A stretch of 64,000 bases of DNA from Zychaea mexicana (lineage: Eukaryota; Mucoromycota; Mucoromycetes; Mucorales; Lichtheimiaceae), in contig NW_026516747.1 in assembly GCF_025766255.1 (NCBI RefSeq), positions 124,001 through 188,000 on the forward strand, in the 5' to 3' direction. Below the pieces are notes generated by a model. That model was not told the origin of the DNA, ran no database searches, and worked only from the letters and a program-made list of their open reading frames with translations. This document shows positions 11,922-24,772 of this stretch, one piece after another. A program made the position numbers and the translations under genes. How positions within the stretch are numbered: position 1 is the first letter of the stretch; each line of letters opens with the position of its first letter.

Positions 11922-12989
11922 TTACTCCAAAGTTCCATTGTCCAACCGATCCATCCATTCGCTAGGTATCACAGGCGTAACAAGTCGCTCCCTGTCTCGT
12001 TTGGATTCTTCATCCGATGCCCAGCCAGTAAAGCTGACCATGTGTGCTGTCGTAGGAACAGAGAAGGGGAGCATGAACTTGGGATCTCTCGTTTCTTTAA
12101 TTTCCTTGTCTTCATCGTCGTCCAATTTAAGTGGTTCCTCTGTCAATGCCTCAAGTTGCTGCTGCTGTTGTTCTTCTGTTGAAGTTTTAGCAGGCGTTGT
12201 TGCAGCGGTGCTAGCAGCCGTAGTAGCAGCACTAGTCTCAGCAGTTGTTGATGAGTTACTGCTTGTGGTATTGTTGGGATCCTCTTCTGTGGTTGGAGAC
12301 GAGGGCAGCGTGGGTGGCAAGGATGCAGATGCGGTGATGCCTACACTCGACATGAGCGATCCGACAAAACTCGAAACACTGTCGCGTCTAGACCGAGTTC
12401 GTCGTAAAGACACGCTTTGCGTACGTGACATGCTTCCTCCTGCTGCTGCTGTTGTTGTAGACTTGTTATTACGACTCTGGCTTCGTGCTTGTTTGTATCG
12501 CACAGTATCTTCAGCCAACTGCATGGCATACTTTTCAATCTCATCCGGCAATCGCTGTTCATTCACCTCGTAACGATAACTGGTGACACACCGTTTGACT
12601 TGTAATGCATTCAGCGAGTCGAATTTCTTGACTGTCTGGATGAATCCAACAAGATCCTGCAGCTGAGTCAGGCACTGCAGGAGCTGCAGGAGCTGCGTGG
12701 TTGGGTCAAAATATGTGACAAGACTATGCGGCAAGTTGCTCTGGCCGATCCAGTCTTCGATATGCGACATGTTCATCCTGATTTGCAACGCCTTGGATCT
12801 GCACAACAGCTTTTTGTTGCTCAGGATCCGATTGAACATTTCGCAAGAAATGTAGTGGAAGAATTGCGCAAGCGCTTGGATGATGATGGTCGGGTGCACG
12901 TCGTAGGATTGGAGGACATAGAGTGTGGATGTCAATAGACTGGTTACGGATTGTGGCGAAATAGCAAGTCCTGAACATGCACCGTTACT

Positions 12990-13020
<31 letters not shown>

Positions 13021-15159
13021 GTGTTGCTCACTGGCGTGCTCATGTTGCGCTTCATTTGCACAGCAAGTCCACCGTCAGGAGGCACAATCACAGATCGTCG
13101 TGTGCTGCGTCGGAAGAACCGTTGCCAATCATCTGCAAAGTTGACGTCTTCCATGCCAGGGATCTGCTCGTGGTCAAGCATGGCTGGAACAAGAATCTTG
13201 GTGAGTCGTCGTTCTGTGTCGTTGATGATCATGGTATAGATTTCGGATATCAATTCGGAAATACGCAGCTGATGCTCGGCGGTCGCAACAACCAGCCCAG
13301 TATCCTTTTTCAAATAGTACAAGAGTTGTGTGGCATTGGTGATCCAGAACGCAAGTACATGTACGTTACGTGCATTGGTCTAGAAAAAAAGAACCCGGAA
13401 AACAAGGCAGGCACTTGATATTTTAGAAAACAGAAGAGAAAGAACAAACCCTGATACCCTGAAAAAAAACCACTCGCATAAGAAGTATAACCCCCTTTTG
13501 TATTACTTACCTTGATCTCGTTGCCAATACGGCTCATGGCGCCTTCAAGAACCTCCTGAAGTAGCTCATCACTGGAGAAATAATGTGCGAATCGAGCACT
13601 TAGGAAGATAACATTGGCCGGTACACAGATCTCTTGATGCGTGCGGACAGGAAGCTGGATATTAGTAATGATGGCATCCAGAATGTACTGCAGATTGTCG
13701 GCGCCAAAGACAAACATTTGATCTGGAAGACATTTGTCCCAATGGAACTCATGCGTCATATCATCGTCATCGTCGTCTTGGTCATCGTCATCATCTCCAT
13801 AATCCCCATTATCCTCATTGTTATCAAAGTCTTGATCGTCATCGTCGTTATCGACATTGGTATCGTCAACATTACCACCTGCTAACGCCATAGCAGTTTC
13901 TAACAGTTTACGACGGCGATCGGCTTCTTCGGCCATAAAGTTATCGTAGCCTTCCAGTGTGGATTGATAATAAAAGTCATAGTCGCCAGCGTTCGACGAC
14001 GACGAAGACAAACTGCCAGCATTACGGCCCATGATGCTGGATGTTGATGAGATACTGTCACGAGGATTGGTGGCCAAAATTTCGACGATCTTTTGGTTAT
14101 CGGTATTGACGAAATCAAATACCGTGCGGCCCTTTGCCGATTTGGTATGGGATGAAGCACCGCTTTCCAAGAGAACCTTGACGATTGCTTCATGGCTATT
14201 GTTGGTAGCCCACATGAGCGCTGACCAGCCATCTAGTGTGTATCATATTGAAGCATCGAGCGATCAATTGGTAGGATTGATAGAAAGAAAAGAAAACCAA
14301 GAAAAAGAGAGAGAAGGGGAGGGGTGGATAGAGATAGAGAGAATTCCATCATCGGTGAAATCAGAATAAAATCTCCTTTTTTTAATTTGATTATTTTAAA
14401 AAACCCCAATAAATCCTTGTCATACTTACAGGAATCCTGGACATCGGTCTTTGCACCCGCTTCGAGTAGTGCCTGGGCAATGTCCATTTTACCAAAGCAT
14501 GCTGCATAGATCAAGGGTGTAGTGCCGTCTTCGTCTCGAGCATCAATGTCAATATACGACCGATAATCTTTCAATAACGAGGTGACTTTTTGCAAGTCGC
14601 CCGACGAAGCTGCACGACAAAAGAGCTGCGTCACTTTATGTTTTTTGGTCTTGTCGTCCAATTCCGGATGCTGAACAATATCAGTTTCATTGTCTAATTC
14701 CGTTGTCGTGGTTGTTGCGGCATTGGCTGTAGTAAAGGCGTTGTGATGATGGTCGTTATCATCATCGTCGTCAGTTGAAGAAAGTGAGGAAGAGGGCGAC
14801 TCGGGGTTACTCATGGAGGAGGTTTTACCGAGCATGGCAGAGAGTTGCTTGTAGTTTTCGGCCATGCGTTGAGAGAGGTCATCATAGGTCATATTTTCAT
14901 AATGTTGTCGAACAGCATCTGGTTCAAGTTGTTGTTGTTGTTGCTGTTCGTCGTCTTCGTCGCGTTCTTTGATCATATGAAGACCACCCATGGTCGGCTC
15001 GGGTACGGTCGTCGTTGCTGTAGTAGTAGTAGCAGTAGTGGTGGTGGTAATAGGCGTAGGTGCAGTTGCGGTGGGAGTAGGCTTATGGTGCAGGGGCATA
15101 TCGAGGACGTGGTCTGCCTCGGAATTGTTGGGTGGTGGCAAGACTGAAGTTCCTGTCAT
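11922..15159 (-). CDS. Ankyrin-repeat and DIL (dilute) domain protein
   Basis: Three exons: 15159-14430, 14232-13511, 13379-11922; 2,910 nt, 969 aa. The N-terminus is low complexity (Thr, Pro, Gln). Ankyrin repeats follow in the second quarter (GTTPLIYAACFGKMDIAQALLEAG, shown here only as repeat type; next repeat WSALMWATNNSHEAIVKVLL). After a very acidic Asp-rich linker comes a DIL domain (FHWDKCLPDQMFVF, FWITNATQLLYYL, LFHYISCEMFNRIL-like helices), the fold that in myosin V tails binds cargo. No motor domain is present. A fungal family with DIL plus ankyrin is known (the YPR089W-type dilute proteins); its function is poorly defined, and a peripheral membrane or vesicle adaptor role is only inference. 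The start ATG is the first in frame, but an upstream non-coding exon cannot be excluded. The C-terminus is Ser/Thr/Gln-rich. Confidence 0.85.
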
Positions 15160-16337
15160 CAGTCCCAAGAACTAAGATTGAAGAAAGGAGGTCAAAGAAG
15201 AAAATACACAGAGGGCGGAACTGGTAACTGTTTGTGAAGAATCGTTCGCAAAGAAGAAAAAGAAAAAAAGAAAAAGAGAGCAGGATCCTGCCCACAACAT
15301 ATATGGCAAATACGCTGATTCGAGATCCGCCCTTAGGAGCCCTCTATCGCTCTTACTCACTTACCCGCGCGCGCCGACAACCCTTGCTTTCCCTGCGCCC
15401 GAGAGACAGACAGAGAAAAAGAGAAACTAGAACTTTAACCTTCTTCGGCGGTTAAGGAGGTGTGGATGAGGCGATAAGATTGTCATTAGGGTTATGGGCG
15501 AATTGGATTACTTAGAAAAAGCACCGGGAGAGGATTATTGTATTCGATGTGAGGTGGAAAATAAAAACTCAACAACGTTTAGGAATACGTTCCACCAAGA
15601 TGAACACTATCTCTTTTCTTGTGCTCATTTGTAATAGACTTACTGTGGTTGTTACTGAGAGTACTTTTTGGCCGTACTACTTACTACGTATTACTATGTC
15701 GCCAACCCAGTATCTAGTTGTCAGGGCGGTGGACTTGTTCCTGGGGGGGATTCGCTTACACACCAGGGATTTTTCAAATTTTTCAGGAACGAACATAACA
15801 GATTGTGCTATGTGTGCTGTGATTGTTGCCGATATATACGCTTGCTACGTATATTCACCACGTGCAGTTTAGGTTCCTGAAACTTTCTTTTCCAGCACTG
15901 TAATAAGCATTCGCGCTACTGAGTAGAGTAGCTAGATGGCTAGCTAGCTAGCTGCTAGTGATAGCTACACAGACTGATTTTGATCATTTGGCACCTCTAG
16001 TGATGTGTGTGCCTTCTACAATGGCTCCAAATGGCCCCCAATTACTTGATTCTGCATAAACACGATAACAACAACAACAACTTATGACAGATATGACATA
16101 GATTGCTCATTTTCCTAAAGCAGCTTTGTTAGTGTTTATCCAGATGCATGTCCGTTTGTGCAGGTGACACACAACACGCATATACTGTATACAACACACT
16201 GACTTGTACAAAAGAGAGAGAGAAATGTATGTGCGTGCTCGCCCTGCTGCTTTTTCAACCTTTTTGGTCTTCCGCCTCTCCGCTCTCGCTGGTTTTGCCT
16301 TTTCTCTTTTTCCTTTTTCCTTCTGGTGGTAAGGAAA
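15160..16337. promoter_or_regulatory. Divergent intergenic region, ankyrin-DIL / ankyrin-FYVE genes
   Basis: This is about 1.18 kb between two start codons and must contain both promoters. I see a pyrimidine-rich stretch before the FYVE gene and a cluster of CTAG/GCTAGC palindromes at about 15925-15965. No convincing coding frame. Confidence 0.5.
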
Positions 16338-18989
16338 ATGTCAACGACAATTGTCGAGTTTTGTACACCACCTGTGCCCGGCGAACGACACAAATATTAT
16401 GGCGATGCCCACAACAAGTTTATCAAACTACCTCAACTAGCCACTACTGCCACTACGAAAACCACTGTGGAGTCTTCGCCTGTAGTAGTTTCCGGGACAA
16501 CAACAACGACTACAACAACAGCGCAACTACAGCAACAGAAACGAACAGTCGCGCCCTCAACGCTTATGAAAGAAGTAGAACAGCATCGCACGCTGCATTC
16601 GCTGGCTTCCTCGGGCAGTCTCCCCTTGTTTAAACGATTGTTATTGCATTTACCTGATCCGCTCAAAGCCGTCAATGACCCTCATCCTTCGACGGGTCTA
16701 ACACCCATCCACTTTGCCGCGTCGCGAGGTCATGTCGAAATCGTGCGTTGTCTAGTAGAAGACTACCACGTCTCGGTCGATTCCAGAGATAAAGAAGGCG
16801 AGGTAATTAAGCACTCTTGCTTTTTTGATGTAACTCGTTTCTCTCTTCTTACTAAAAAATGGGAAAATGGGTCGTTATCAGACGCCGTTGTTGAAAGCAT
16901 CGTATGCAGGCCATTATCACGTGGTGCAATATTTGCTTTCGAAAAAGGCAAACATACATCAGAAGGATAAGGATGGATGGACGGCATTGCATAACGCGTG
17001 TTCGCGTGGGTATTTGCCTGTGGCAAGGTTATTGTTGGAACGTGGTGCACACGTCAATGCTCAGAATAAAATGGGTCATACGCCACTTAGTAAGTCTATT
17101 CTCGAAAATCCTCTGTCACACTATACATATGTCTATGGAAAAACGTTAACGGCTTTTCAAATGATCAAGTCAACGCTGCGTCCAAGGGATACATGTCGAT
17201 TGTGGAGTATCTATTAGAGGAAGCAAACGCGAATCCGTTAATCAAAAACAACTTTGAGGAAGCTGCATATGATGTGAGTGCAGCATCGGGTGAAGCAGGC
17301 GAGGCGTATATTTGTGAAATGCTCGAACGTGCAGGAACCAAGTGGTGGCATCAGCGACATACAGAAGGTACTATAGGGCAGTCATAGGTAGGGGGAGGGA
17401 AGAACAACCAAAGATAAAAACTAAAGGGTACGTATTATTATCAGGCGTGGATTTATCGCCTTACTCGCGAGGCTCTACCTACGATCTGCTGGAATTCCAT
17501 GTGACCGTCATGGTCATTCTTCACGAAAACCAACGATCGACATCGATTTTGGGCCTATCACGACCTCAATTCAGTCCAAATGCACTCACTAAACACGACA
17601 CACGTGGCCCATGGTCACTGCATCCATCGGGCATACCCTCCGATAAGGAAAGGGTCGAACTACCCCAGATCGACCAGACACGTCCAGAGGCAGGAACCAA
17701 TTGGTTCTGGTTGACAGAGTGGCAGATTGACTACAGTGATCCGCGTGTAGATCCAACGTCGGGTTGGCAGTATGCTCGATCATTTGACGAGCGAGATGAA
17801 GGATGGACCCCTGTGGCTCCAACAGCGGGATATGGATGGGTCCGTCGCAGAAGATGGGTGCGTGTCATGAAGCGACGCATGGATTTAACCAAGGGAAGTC
17901 ATCGAGGCGAGGATGAGTCGGTGGCTACACCACAACAGAAGGATTATTTGGCTCAAGCTGATGAGCTTGTGCAGCATGCCAAGGACTCAACGGACGTTGA
18001 CACTACCGGGGATCCGACAACGCAGATGTTGCGTCAACTTACGCATGAACTGCGCGTATATGAAGAGGCTGTGCAACTGTTATTAGCTGGCATCAAAAGT
18101 GAGTGAGCACCAATGCTCTTTTATTCTGTATGCAAGGGGTGGGGGAAGAGGGGATATGTGGGGTTGAAATTGAAAACTTACACTTACACAAAAAAAACGC
18201 CTCCCCGCGTTACAATTAGCTGACACGAACCAGTATCGAAAACACGAAGCATCCATCCTGGTCAAATCACATACGGGACATGTTGAACAGCTCAATGCAC
18301 GGATCACAGCGCTCGGATCAAAGCTGTCGACTCCGGTTGGCCCTGTCCAACACAACGCGGAATTGGCCCGAGAATTAGGCTTTACAACAAACGAAGACAA
18401 CACGACAGAAACGCCTTCAGCACAACTACGGCAACACCAGCATCACCACCAACAACAACAGCGTGACATGATTGGTTACATTGATGAAACGGGTCCTGGG
18501 GCTGCTGATTTTGACTCGAACCCATGGAGCCGCGACAGTGCGACTCAACAACACCAGCAGCAACAGAAGCAGCAACATTTGCAGGAGCCAGCCTGGTTAC
18601 AGCCGCATAATGAAAGCTCAAGTACATTGAACCATGTGGATCTCATGGGTCATGACGCAGTACTGGACTTAGGACCATCAGCAGCGGCTTTGGAGACTGC
18701 GGTTGACGATAACAGTGGACCGCGACAGTTTACGTGGGAATCGGATACAGAAGCAAGGGAGTGCCGTCGATGCGCTCGCCGGTTTGGAATCTTGGTGAGA
18801 CGGCACCATTGTCGCCGCTGTGGCTTGATTGTGTGCGACAAGTGCTCGAGCTCGCGCACGTATCTTTCGCCATCCGAGATCGTCCAAGACCCCAATGGTC
18901 CCTTTGAGTCGTTTCAAGTGCTGGCGTCGCACCATCAGAGAGTGTGCGACAAGTGCTATGCGGATCTGGGTACCGAAGGCAGGGTGTAA
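16338..18989 (+). CDS. Ankyrin - dysferlin (DysF) - FYVE zinc finger protein
   Basis: Five exons: 16338-16802, 16882-17089, 17170-17367, 17445-18098, 18220-18989; 2,295 nt, 764 aa. The N-terminal third carries ankyrin repeats (GLTPIHFAASRGHVEIVRCL, then GWTALHNACSRGYLPVARLL). The middle has a dysferlin-type pair: a tryptophan-rich segment (NWFWLTEWQIDY, then GWQYARSFD) and the basic WVRRRRWVRVMKR. The C-terminus is a FYVE finger: WESDTEARECRRC, the PI3P-binding signature RRHHCRRCG, and CDKCSSSRTYL. FYVE domains bind PI3P on endosomes and vacuoles, and fungal DysF domains occur in peroxin-like membrane proteins, so endosomal or contact-site scaffolding is a fair inference. No transmembrane segment is evident. 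Gln-rich linkers separate DysF and FYVE. Confidence 0.88.
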
Positions 18990-19470
18990 AAAGCATCTTA
19001 TTACATATATACTTATTGACGATACCTCTTTCTCTCTCTCTATACTGTATACACATCTTCTTCGAAAGCATGATGCTTACTGCATTGCGACAAAGCAAAA
19101 GCCCTTCCTTTCCATTTCATTTCACTCTTGATTTCTTGTATACCACTCTTTCTATTTTCCCCCGAAAACTTTTTGTATGCGTTTGTTCTACATAGTAGTA
19201 TCATATATCAATGCGTGCGTTCACCTCGCAGCAATATCAACACTCTGCTTTCGCCGGTTGTGTTACACACGACACGCACATAACAACAAAAACAACAACA
19301 ACAGAGACAACATGATGACTTGATTTTAGCCCATTTTTACTTTCAGGGCGAACAAACAATTACCAAATTTGGCTGCATTGTTTTTGCATATTCCTCTTTA
19401 AATCAGAGAATCACATCCTCCCTTCCTTTAGATCGTTCTTCTTTCCTTGCTTTTCTTTTTTCTCTAACCA
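18990..19470. other. Intergenic: FYVE gene 3' end to chs4-like promoter
   Basis: This 481-bp gap lies between two plus-strand genes. It has pyrimidine-rich stretches and an (AAC)n run at about 19284-19303. Only small, unconvincing open frames are present. Confidence 0.5.
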
Positions 19471-22400
19471 ATGTTGACCACGGCAATGCCAGCAACAACG
19501 TTTCAGCAGCAGCAGCAAAGCAGCAATCATCATCGCTCGTCATCGACATATTTGCCTCCACGCGCTCCTGTCGTTAAGCGCATGGTGACAGTACAGGATG
19601 TCTCTATTCAAGAAGAGCCTATGCAAGGCTTATTGATTATTCAAAGCGATAGTGAGAATGATGATGATGATGACGATGACAGCTATTCCATGAGAACATC
19701 ACCATCACCACCGGCCACACCAGCGACAACCGAAGAATCGTATGATACCATATCAAATCAAGACGCTGATGATCCGCCACCAACACAAGCACCAGGCATT
19801 GATGATGATCCTACTACGATCGTCAAGAGCAGAAAACCTTTGCCTCAAATTCCTTCTTCTTTTGATCTTCAACAAGAAGGAGAGTTGCTGCTTGTTTCTA
19901 CACATTTGGAGACGATTCAAGAGTCACTGGATAGTACCATTGAAGACGACGACGACGCCATGTCCCGTAGTTATCAGATTCCATCTGTCATGCAGCAGGA
20001 AGATCATCGCGTGCAGGAAGAAAAGACAAGTGTAGAGCCAGATTTACCTTTGCTCACTCCTCCTAGTGCTTATAACTTGGGTTCCATTCAGAATGAAGAT
20101 CAACAACAACAACAACAACAGCCCCTTACGGATAGCAACAACGCTGATACCGATGCCTCGAACCATGAACAACATATGCATCAGCAGCCGACTAGATCTC
20201 TTGCAACCTTGGTTGCCCGGCCGTTGATGTCGAAAGCACCGAGTGTGGAATCATTGTCAGCAGTGGGGGCTCAAAAACCATTTGAGCCGTTTACTACTAC
20301 TTTTGCTACTAAGGTCCCGGCTACCACTGCCATGATGGCCAGCAGTCATCAGATGCAATCGCCACATACGCCAGAAGAAAGCAAGCCAGCAACTATATGG
20401 TCCGTAGACACAGTCTTACACACTAACGACAACGATAATGACAATGACGATGTGGACGACAAACTTTCTCAGGCAACCTCGACTATTTCGTCAATGAATG
20501 ACGGTGCATCAGCCTTATTTGGATTGCGAAGACGCGTATCCAAAGAAGAATTGCCTGATCAACCACAACAACAGCAAACTTTGACTGTTCAAACTACAGT
20601 GACCGCACTTGCCTCATCATCAGCATCTTTATGCAGCCGCTGCAGCTCATCCGTCGGCAGTGGACCTTCATCTGCAACATCCATCATCTCGAATCAAGAA
20701 CAACAGCTGCGTGCGCTTGCTCAACCACGACTCGCTCGACCTGCATCTGTGATGTCCTTTTCTCCGCGCCCTAGTAGCATGTATGGCGGAGGTGGCGGCA
20801 ACAACAACGATAGCCCAACAAACTACCATCATCAGCAACCATTGTCCTTGAACCACCACCACCAACAACAACAACCGCCATTTCCATTCGCATCTCGTGC
20901 TGCTGCTACTCCAGTAACAGGAGAACAAGAACAACAACAGCAACAACAAACTCAAGTGCTTCCAGCAGCACCCATGCCGCAGTCGACGAGTAGTAGCACG
21001 TCCTCTTTGCTGCACAAGTCGCAGTCATCGCCACAACTGTCGGATCCCCTGGTACCTGTCCCCTGCAGCAAATCAAAACTCAGTATTGCCTCCTTCAGCC
21101 TGACACATAACAAGGATGCCATCAAAACATACAGACGAATGGCATCCAAAACGAACAACAAGGCGATCCAGATGACCTATGCCCAATACTTGCTCGATGT
21201 GGCCCGACTCTACAGCACAAGCAATAGCAGCAATAAGAACACTCATGAAAATTATAAAACACGCGAAACGCTGCTTTCGGAAGCAGGCTATTGGATTGAA
21301 CGTTTAGCTAAAGCAGGTCATCCAGAAGCGCTTTATTTGAAGGGCAAGTGGCATTGGCATCCAGAGCAAGAGGAATGTGCTGAAGCATATCGATCTAAAC
21401 CACAGCCGCTCAAGGCTTACAAGTGCTTCCAAGCTGCTGCAAAGACTGGGTCGGTGGATGCGTATTATGAACTAGCTCGTTATCAAAAGACACATGGTGA
21501 ATATTCGCGGGCAGTTTCTTGTTATCAAAAGGCTGCAACCAAAGGTCACACACTCGCTACCTATGTAAGTTTTTTTTTTCTTTCGCTCCGAGTAGTTGTA
21601 TCAGGTGTATATCTAGAGATAAGGGTGCTAAATGTGTCCTATTCATACTTAGAAAATGGCCAAGATTTTGTTACGTGGGCAACTGCAGCAAAAGCGAAAC
21701 ATCAGATCGGGTTTGGAATATTTGAAGAAGGCAGCGGATGCATCCGGTCCTGAAAGCGCTGAACCAGCATACGTTCTAAGCTGTGTCTATTCAGATGAGC
21801 TAGAACGCATTGGTATCGCTCGGTAAGCTTCATTCTATTCCGTTGTGTAGAATAGAGTACGTGCAAATGGTATACTATTTTCAAAAGGCCAAATTATTCA
21901 TGATGATGTGGATGAATAATAGAGACTCGCAAATGTCACGCAAAGATATACCTTTGGCTATGCATTATTTACAAAAGGCAACGCAAGCTGGATTACCAAT
22001 GGCCGTACACCAAATGGGCAATGTGCACGAATATGGGCTATTGGGCCAACCACAAGACCCATGGCAAGGTTTTGCTTGTTACACACGCGCTGCTGAAGAT
22101 GGATACGAAGGAGCCATGCTGGACTTGTCAAGGTTATATGCACAAGGTATCCCGGGCTATTTAATGCCACAGCATCAAGTCGCATTCAAATGGTGTCATC
22201 GGGCCGCTTCGAAAGGATTAGAACAAGCCGAATATGTATTAGGGTACAGTACACTTGAATATTATACTTACTAGCACATACTAGTGGGGGTGAGGAGGAA
22301 GGCACTCACAATGTCGTCCCTGGAAAAAAAAATGTCTAACAACAGCAAAAAAACAATTGCAGAACTTATTATGAAGATGGTATCGGCACAGCACCCGACT

Positions 22401-22741
22401 ACAATCGTGGTCTGGAGTGGTTCAGCAAGGCTGCATCCAAGGGGTATGCACCTGCTGCTGAAAAACTCAATTTGCCCAAGAATGCATTTCCCGCCCAGCC
22501 TCAACAGCAGCAGCACCGACAACACATATTGCAGGAGGACCCAGAAGAAGACAAGACGCTATCGCGGTTAACGTCTTTACGTAGAAAGGCGACCTTTGAG
22601 CTGGTCCATCAAACTGCAGCAGTAACAACAGCAAGAGCCGCAGAACATGCTGTGCTAAATGTTCGCAATAATGGTAGAGTTGGTAGCGATAGCAATGCTG
22701 CTGCTTCCAATCCCTCCCAAGCGAACTGTTTTGTCATGTAG
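19471..22741 (+). CDS. Chitin synthase regulatory protein, Skt5/Chs4-like, with Sel1 repeats and CaaX box
   Basis: Four exons: 19471-21564, 21653-21822, 21923-22243, 22363-22741; 2,964 nt, 987 aa. In yeast Chs4/Skt5 activates chitin synthase III at the bud neck. The first ~530 residues are low complexity (poly-Gln, Ser, acidic Asp runs). Then come Sel1-like repeats: YLKGKWHWHPEQEECAEAY, AYKCFQAAAKTGSVDAYYEL, AVSCYQKAATKGH, MHYLQKATQAGLPMAVHQMG, CYTRAAEDGYEGAMLDL, FKWCHRAASKGLEQAEYVLG and GLEWFSKAASKGYAPAAEKL. The protein ends in Cys-Phe-Val-Met, a CaaX prenylation motif; yeast Chs4 also ends in a farnesylated CaaX box, which supports the assignment and implies membrane attachment. The first of several possible ATGs was taken; MPATTF six codons on is an alternative. 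Confidence 0.88.
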
Positions 22742-23142
22742 ACAGTATATACTTTCGCTTTGTTTTTATATAATAACTATATCATATCCTCCGTATATAT
22801 AACCATACATAATCTTTTTATTCATAACATTCTTCCCTTCTCTCTCCACCCCCACCCCACCCTTTCAGTCACTGTTAATGTTGTTAAATATATATTTCTT
22901 TTATTTAATTCAGATTTGGTGTATAAACTTGATCTTAAGATACCTCGCTTTACCTGGCTATCGAATTGTAACACACCGTCACGGTTAAACAAACAATACA
23001 CCACTGCATATATAAAGAAATGGCAGATTGTTTTTTTCAGAATACATGGTGGAAAATGCAAATTTTTTAATATTATAACGATAATGAGATTTTTTAAATA
23101 TGAATGAATGAGAGAGAGAGAGAGAGAGAGAGAAAAGAACGA
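22742..23142. other. Convergent intergenic region, chs4-like / rrp14
   Basis: The 3' ends of two genes face each other here. The sequence is A/T-rich, with a (GA)n run at about 23111-23132 close to the rrp14 stop. No gene seen. Confidence 0.55.
23111..23132. repeat. (AG)n microsatellite at the rrp14 3' end
   Basis: Eleven AG units, 11 bp downstream of the rrp14 stop codon. Confidence 0.9.
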
Positions 23143-24772
23143 TTATTTCTTCTTTGATTTGGTAACCTTGCCGCCGTAGCCAAATGCAGCACCTTCGAAG
23201 CCATGACGGGCCTTCTTCTTCTTTCCACTATCTTTACCACCCTTTCCACCATCTTTGCCACCCTTTCCACCTTTCTTATTTTTCCAATTTTCACCGGTCT
23301 TTTTGCCCTTGGTATGGTTGCGGATGTTTTCTTCGCGCTTCTTGATCTTGGTCTGCTCATCTGCTTTAACCTTTTCTAAACGCTTTCTCCAATCCTCGCC
23401 ACTCTTCTTCTTGAATTGCTCCTTGTTCTTGATTGTCTTTCTCAATAACTTTGTGTCGTCCTTGATCTTTTCACCAGTTGCCAAAGCCAATGCCTTGTCC
23501 CATTGTTCTTTTTCTTCGAGTTGCAAAGCCTGACAAACAGTAACAATGATCATTTAGTAAATGTATACACAATATCCGTTTCGTAATTTTGATATACCTT
23601 TTGCTTATCTTCCTTGCGCAATTGTTCAAGCTTCTCCTTCTTGGACTCGATCTTCTTCAATTGCTGCTTGGCATCAACAGGACCCTTCTTCTTTTTGTTT
23701 TCCTGGCCAAGGGCTACCTTGCCAAAATACAGGTCGCCGTCCATCTTGACCGAATCAGCAGCAGATCGTTCAGTCTGGTTGTTGGCCTTGACAAGCTCTT
23801 CAGCAGGAGCCTGCATGCCACCTTTCTTTTCTTTCCGTGCCTTTTGTGCCTTTTTTCTGTCCTCTCGCTTCTTGGCACGTTGTTTAAGGATCTCTTCTCG
23901 GTTTTTCGCATTGGGACTATTACGTTTTTGTCGCATCTCGGCAATACGTTGTTGGAGACGGCTGTGAAGGGCGGCAATATCACCTCGTACCATAGGTTGT
24001 AAGGGAGCTGCTGCTGCTGCTGCTGCTTCTTTGTTTTCCAGTCCGCTAAAATCACCTTTTGCGATACTGCTACTGCTGGTAGCATCGTCGTCTACGTCGT
24101 CTACGTCGTCGTCTTCATCATCATCATCATGGACCTCGTCTTCGTCATCATCGTCTAATTCGTCGCCATCGTCATCGTCGTTGTTGTTTTGTTTCATCTC
24201 TTCTTTTTCTTTAGCAGCCTTTTCGGCTTGTTCTGTTTGAAGTTCTGCTATTGACTTTTCATTCTCGGGATCAAGCTGGTATTTTTTGGACAGAAAATTT
24301 CTTAGCCCATTGTGTTGAAATATCATCAATTATGTAAGTCTCTTTAAATCTTTGTAGTGGTTTACCTTGGCTTTGCGTGCTTTTTTGGATCGTTCTTTTA
24401 TTTCTTGCTTTGGTGCCTTGAGTTTCCGTTTGTTGTGCATATATTGGTTATTGTTCTATAGACACACCGTTTAGTAAGAGTGTATTCGAGTGCCACTGTT
24501 TTCTGTTTAAAAAAGACAATTTATCCCTTCCATTTTACTAGATTGGAGATAAATTTAACGTACAAACTCAGGCTTTTGTGCAATGTAATATTTGGCGGGT
24601 ATCAGGTGAAGCATGTCGTTAAAAAGTTTTTCATGTTGTGCCATGCGCTCCTATGATAATAAGATGTCAGATCTCGTTTGCGTAATGCTGTGTTTCTATG
24701 AGTTTGCATAGCATTGAATATGAGGATCTAGGAACATACTGGCAGCGATTCGAGTTGGTCAAGCTGAACCAT
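23143..24772 (-). CDS. rrp14: 60S ribosome-biogenesis protein Rrp14 / SURF6 family
   Basis: Five exons: 24772-24740 (33 nt), 24650-24564, 24455-24366, 24275-23598, 23529-23143; 1,275 nt, 424 aa. Rrp14/SURF6 is a nucleolar protein needed for pre-rRNA processing and large-subunit assembly. Family features are the N-terminal FNDMLHLIPAKYYI, the lysine-rich KKARKAKLDPENEKS junction, the central SRLQQRIAEMRQKR with KKREDRKKAQKARKEKK, and the C-terminal EEKEQWDKALALATGEK and DWRKRLEKVKADEQ block, followed by a basic Gly/Lys tail. The acceptor before LDPENEK was chosen because an upstream AG would break the frame, and the joined sequence matches the family there. Acidic (Asp/Glu) and Ala runs lie before the central domain. 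Strongly charged throughout, as expected of the family. Confidence 0.9.

Noticed and set aside
11938..12573. 211-codon plus-strand frame
   Set aside because: Antisense to the last exon of the ankyrin-DIL gene; its Ser/Leu/Val runs are shadows of Gln, Ser and Thr repeats.
23614..24002. Plus-strand frames of 117 and 137 codons
   Set aside because: Antisense to the Lys/Glu-rich rrp14 coding exon; they read as Phe/Leu/Ser runs with no membrane-protein logic.
24276..24329. Upstream extension of rrp14 exon 4
   Set aside because: The upstream AG is in the wrong phase for exon 3; the acceptor before LDPENEK restores both frame and family match.
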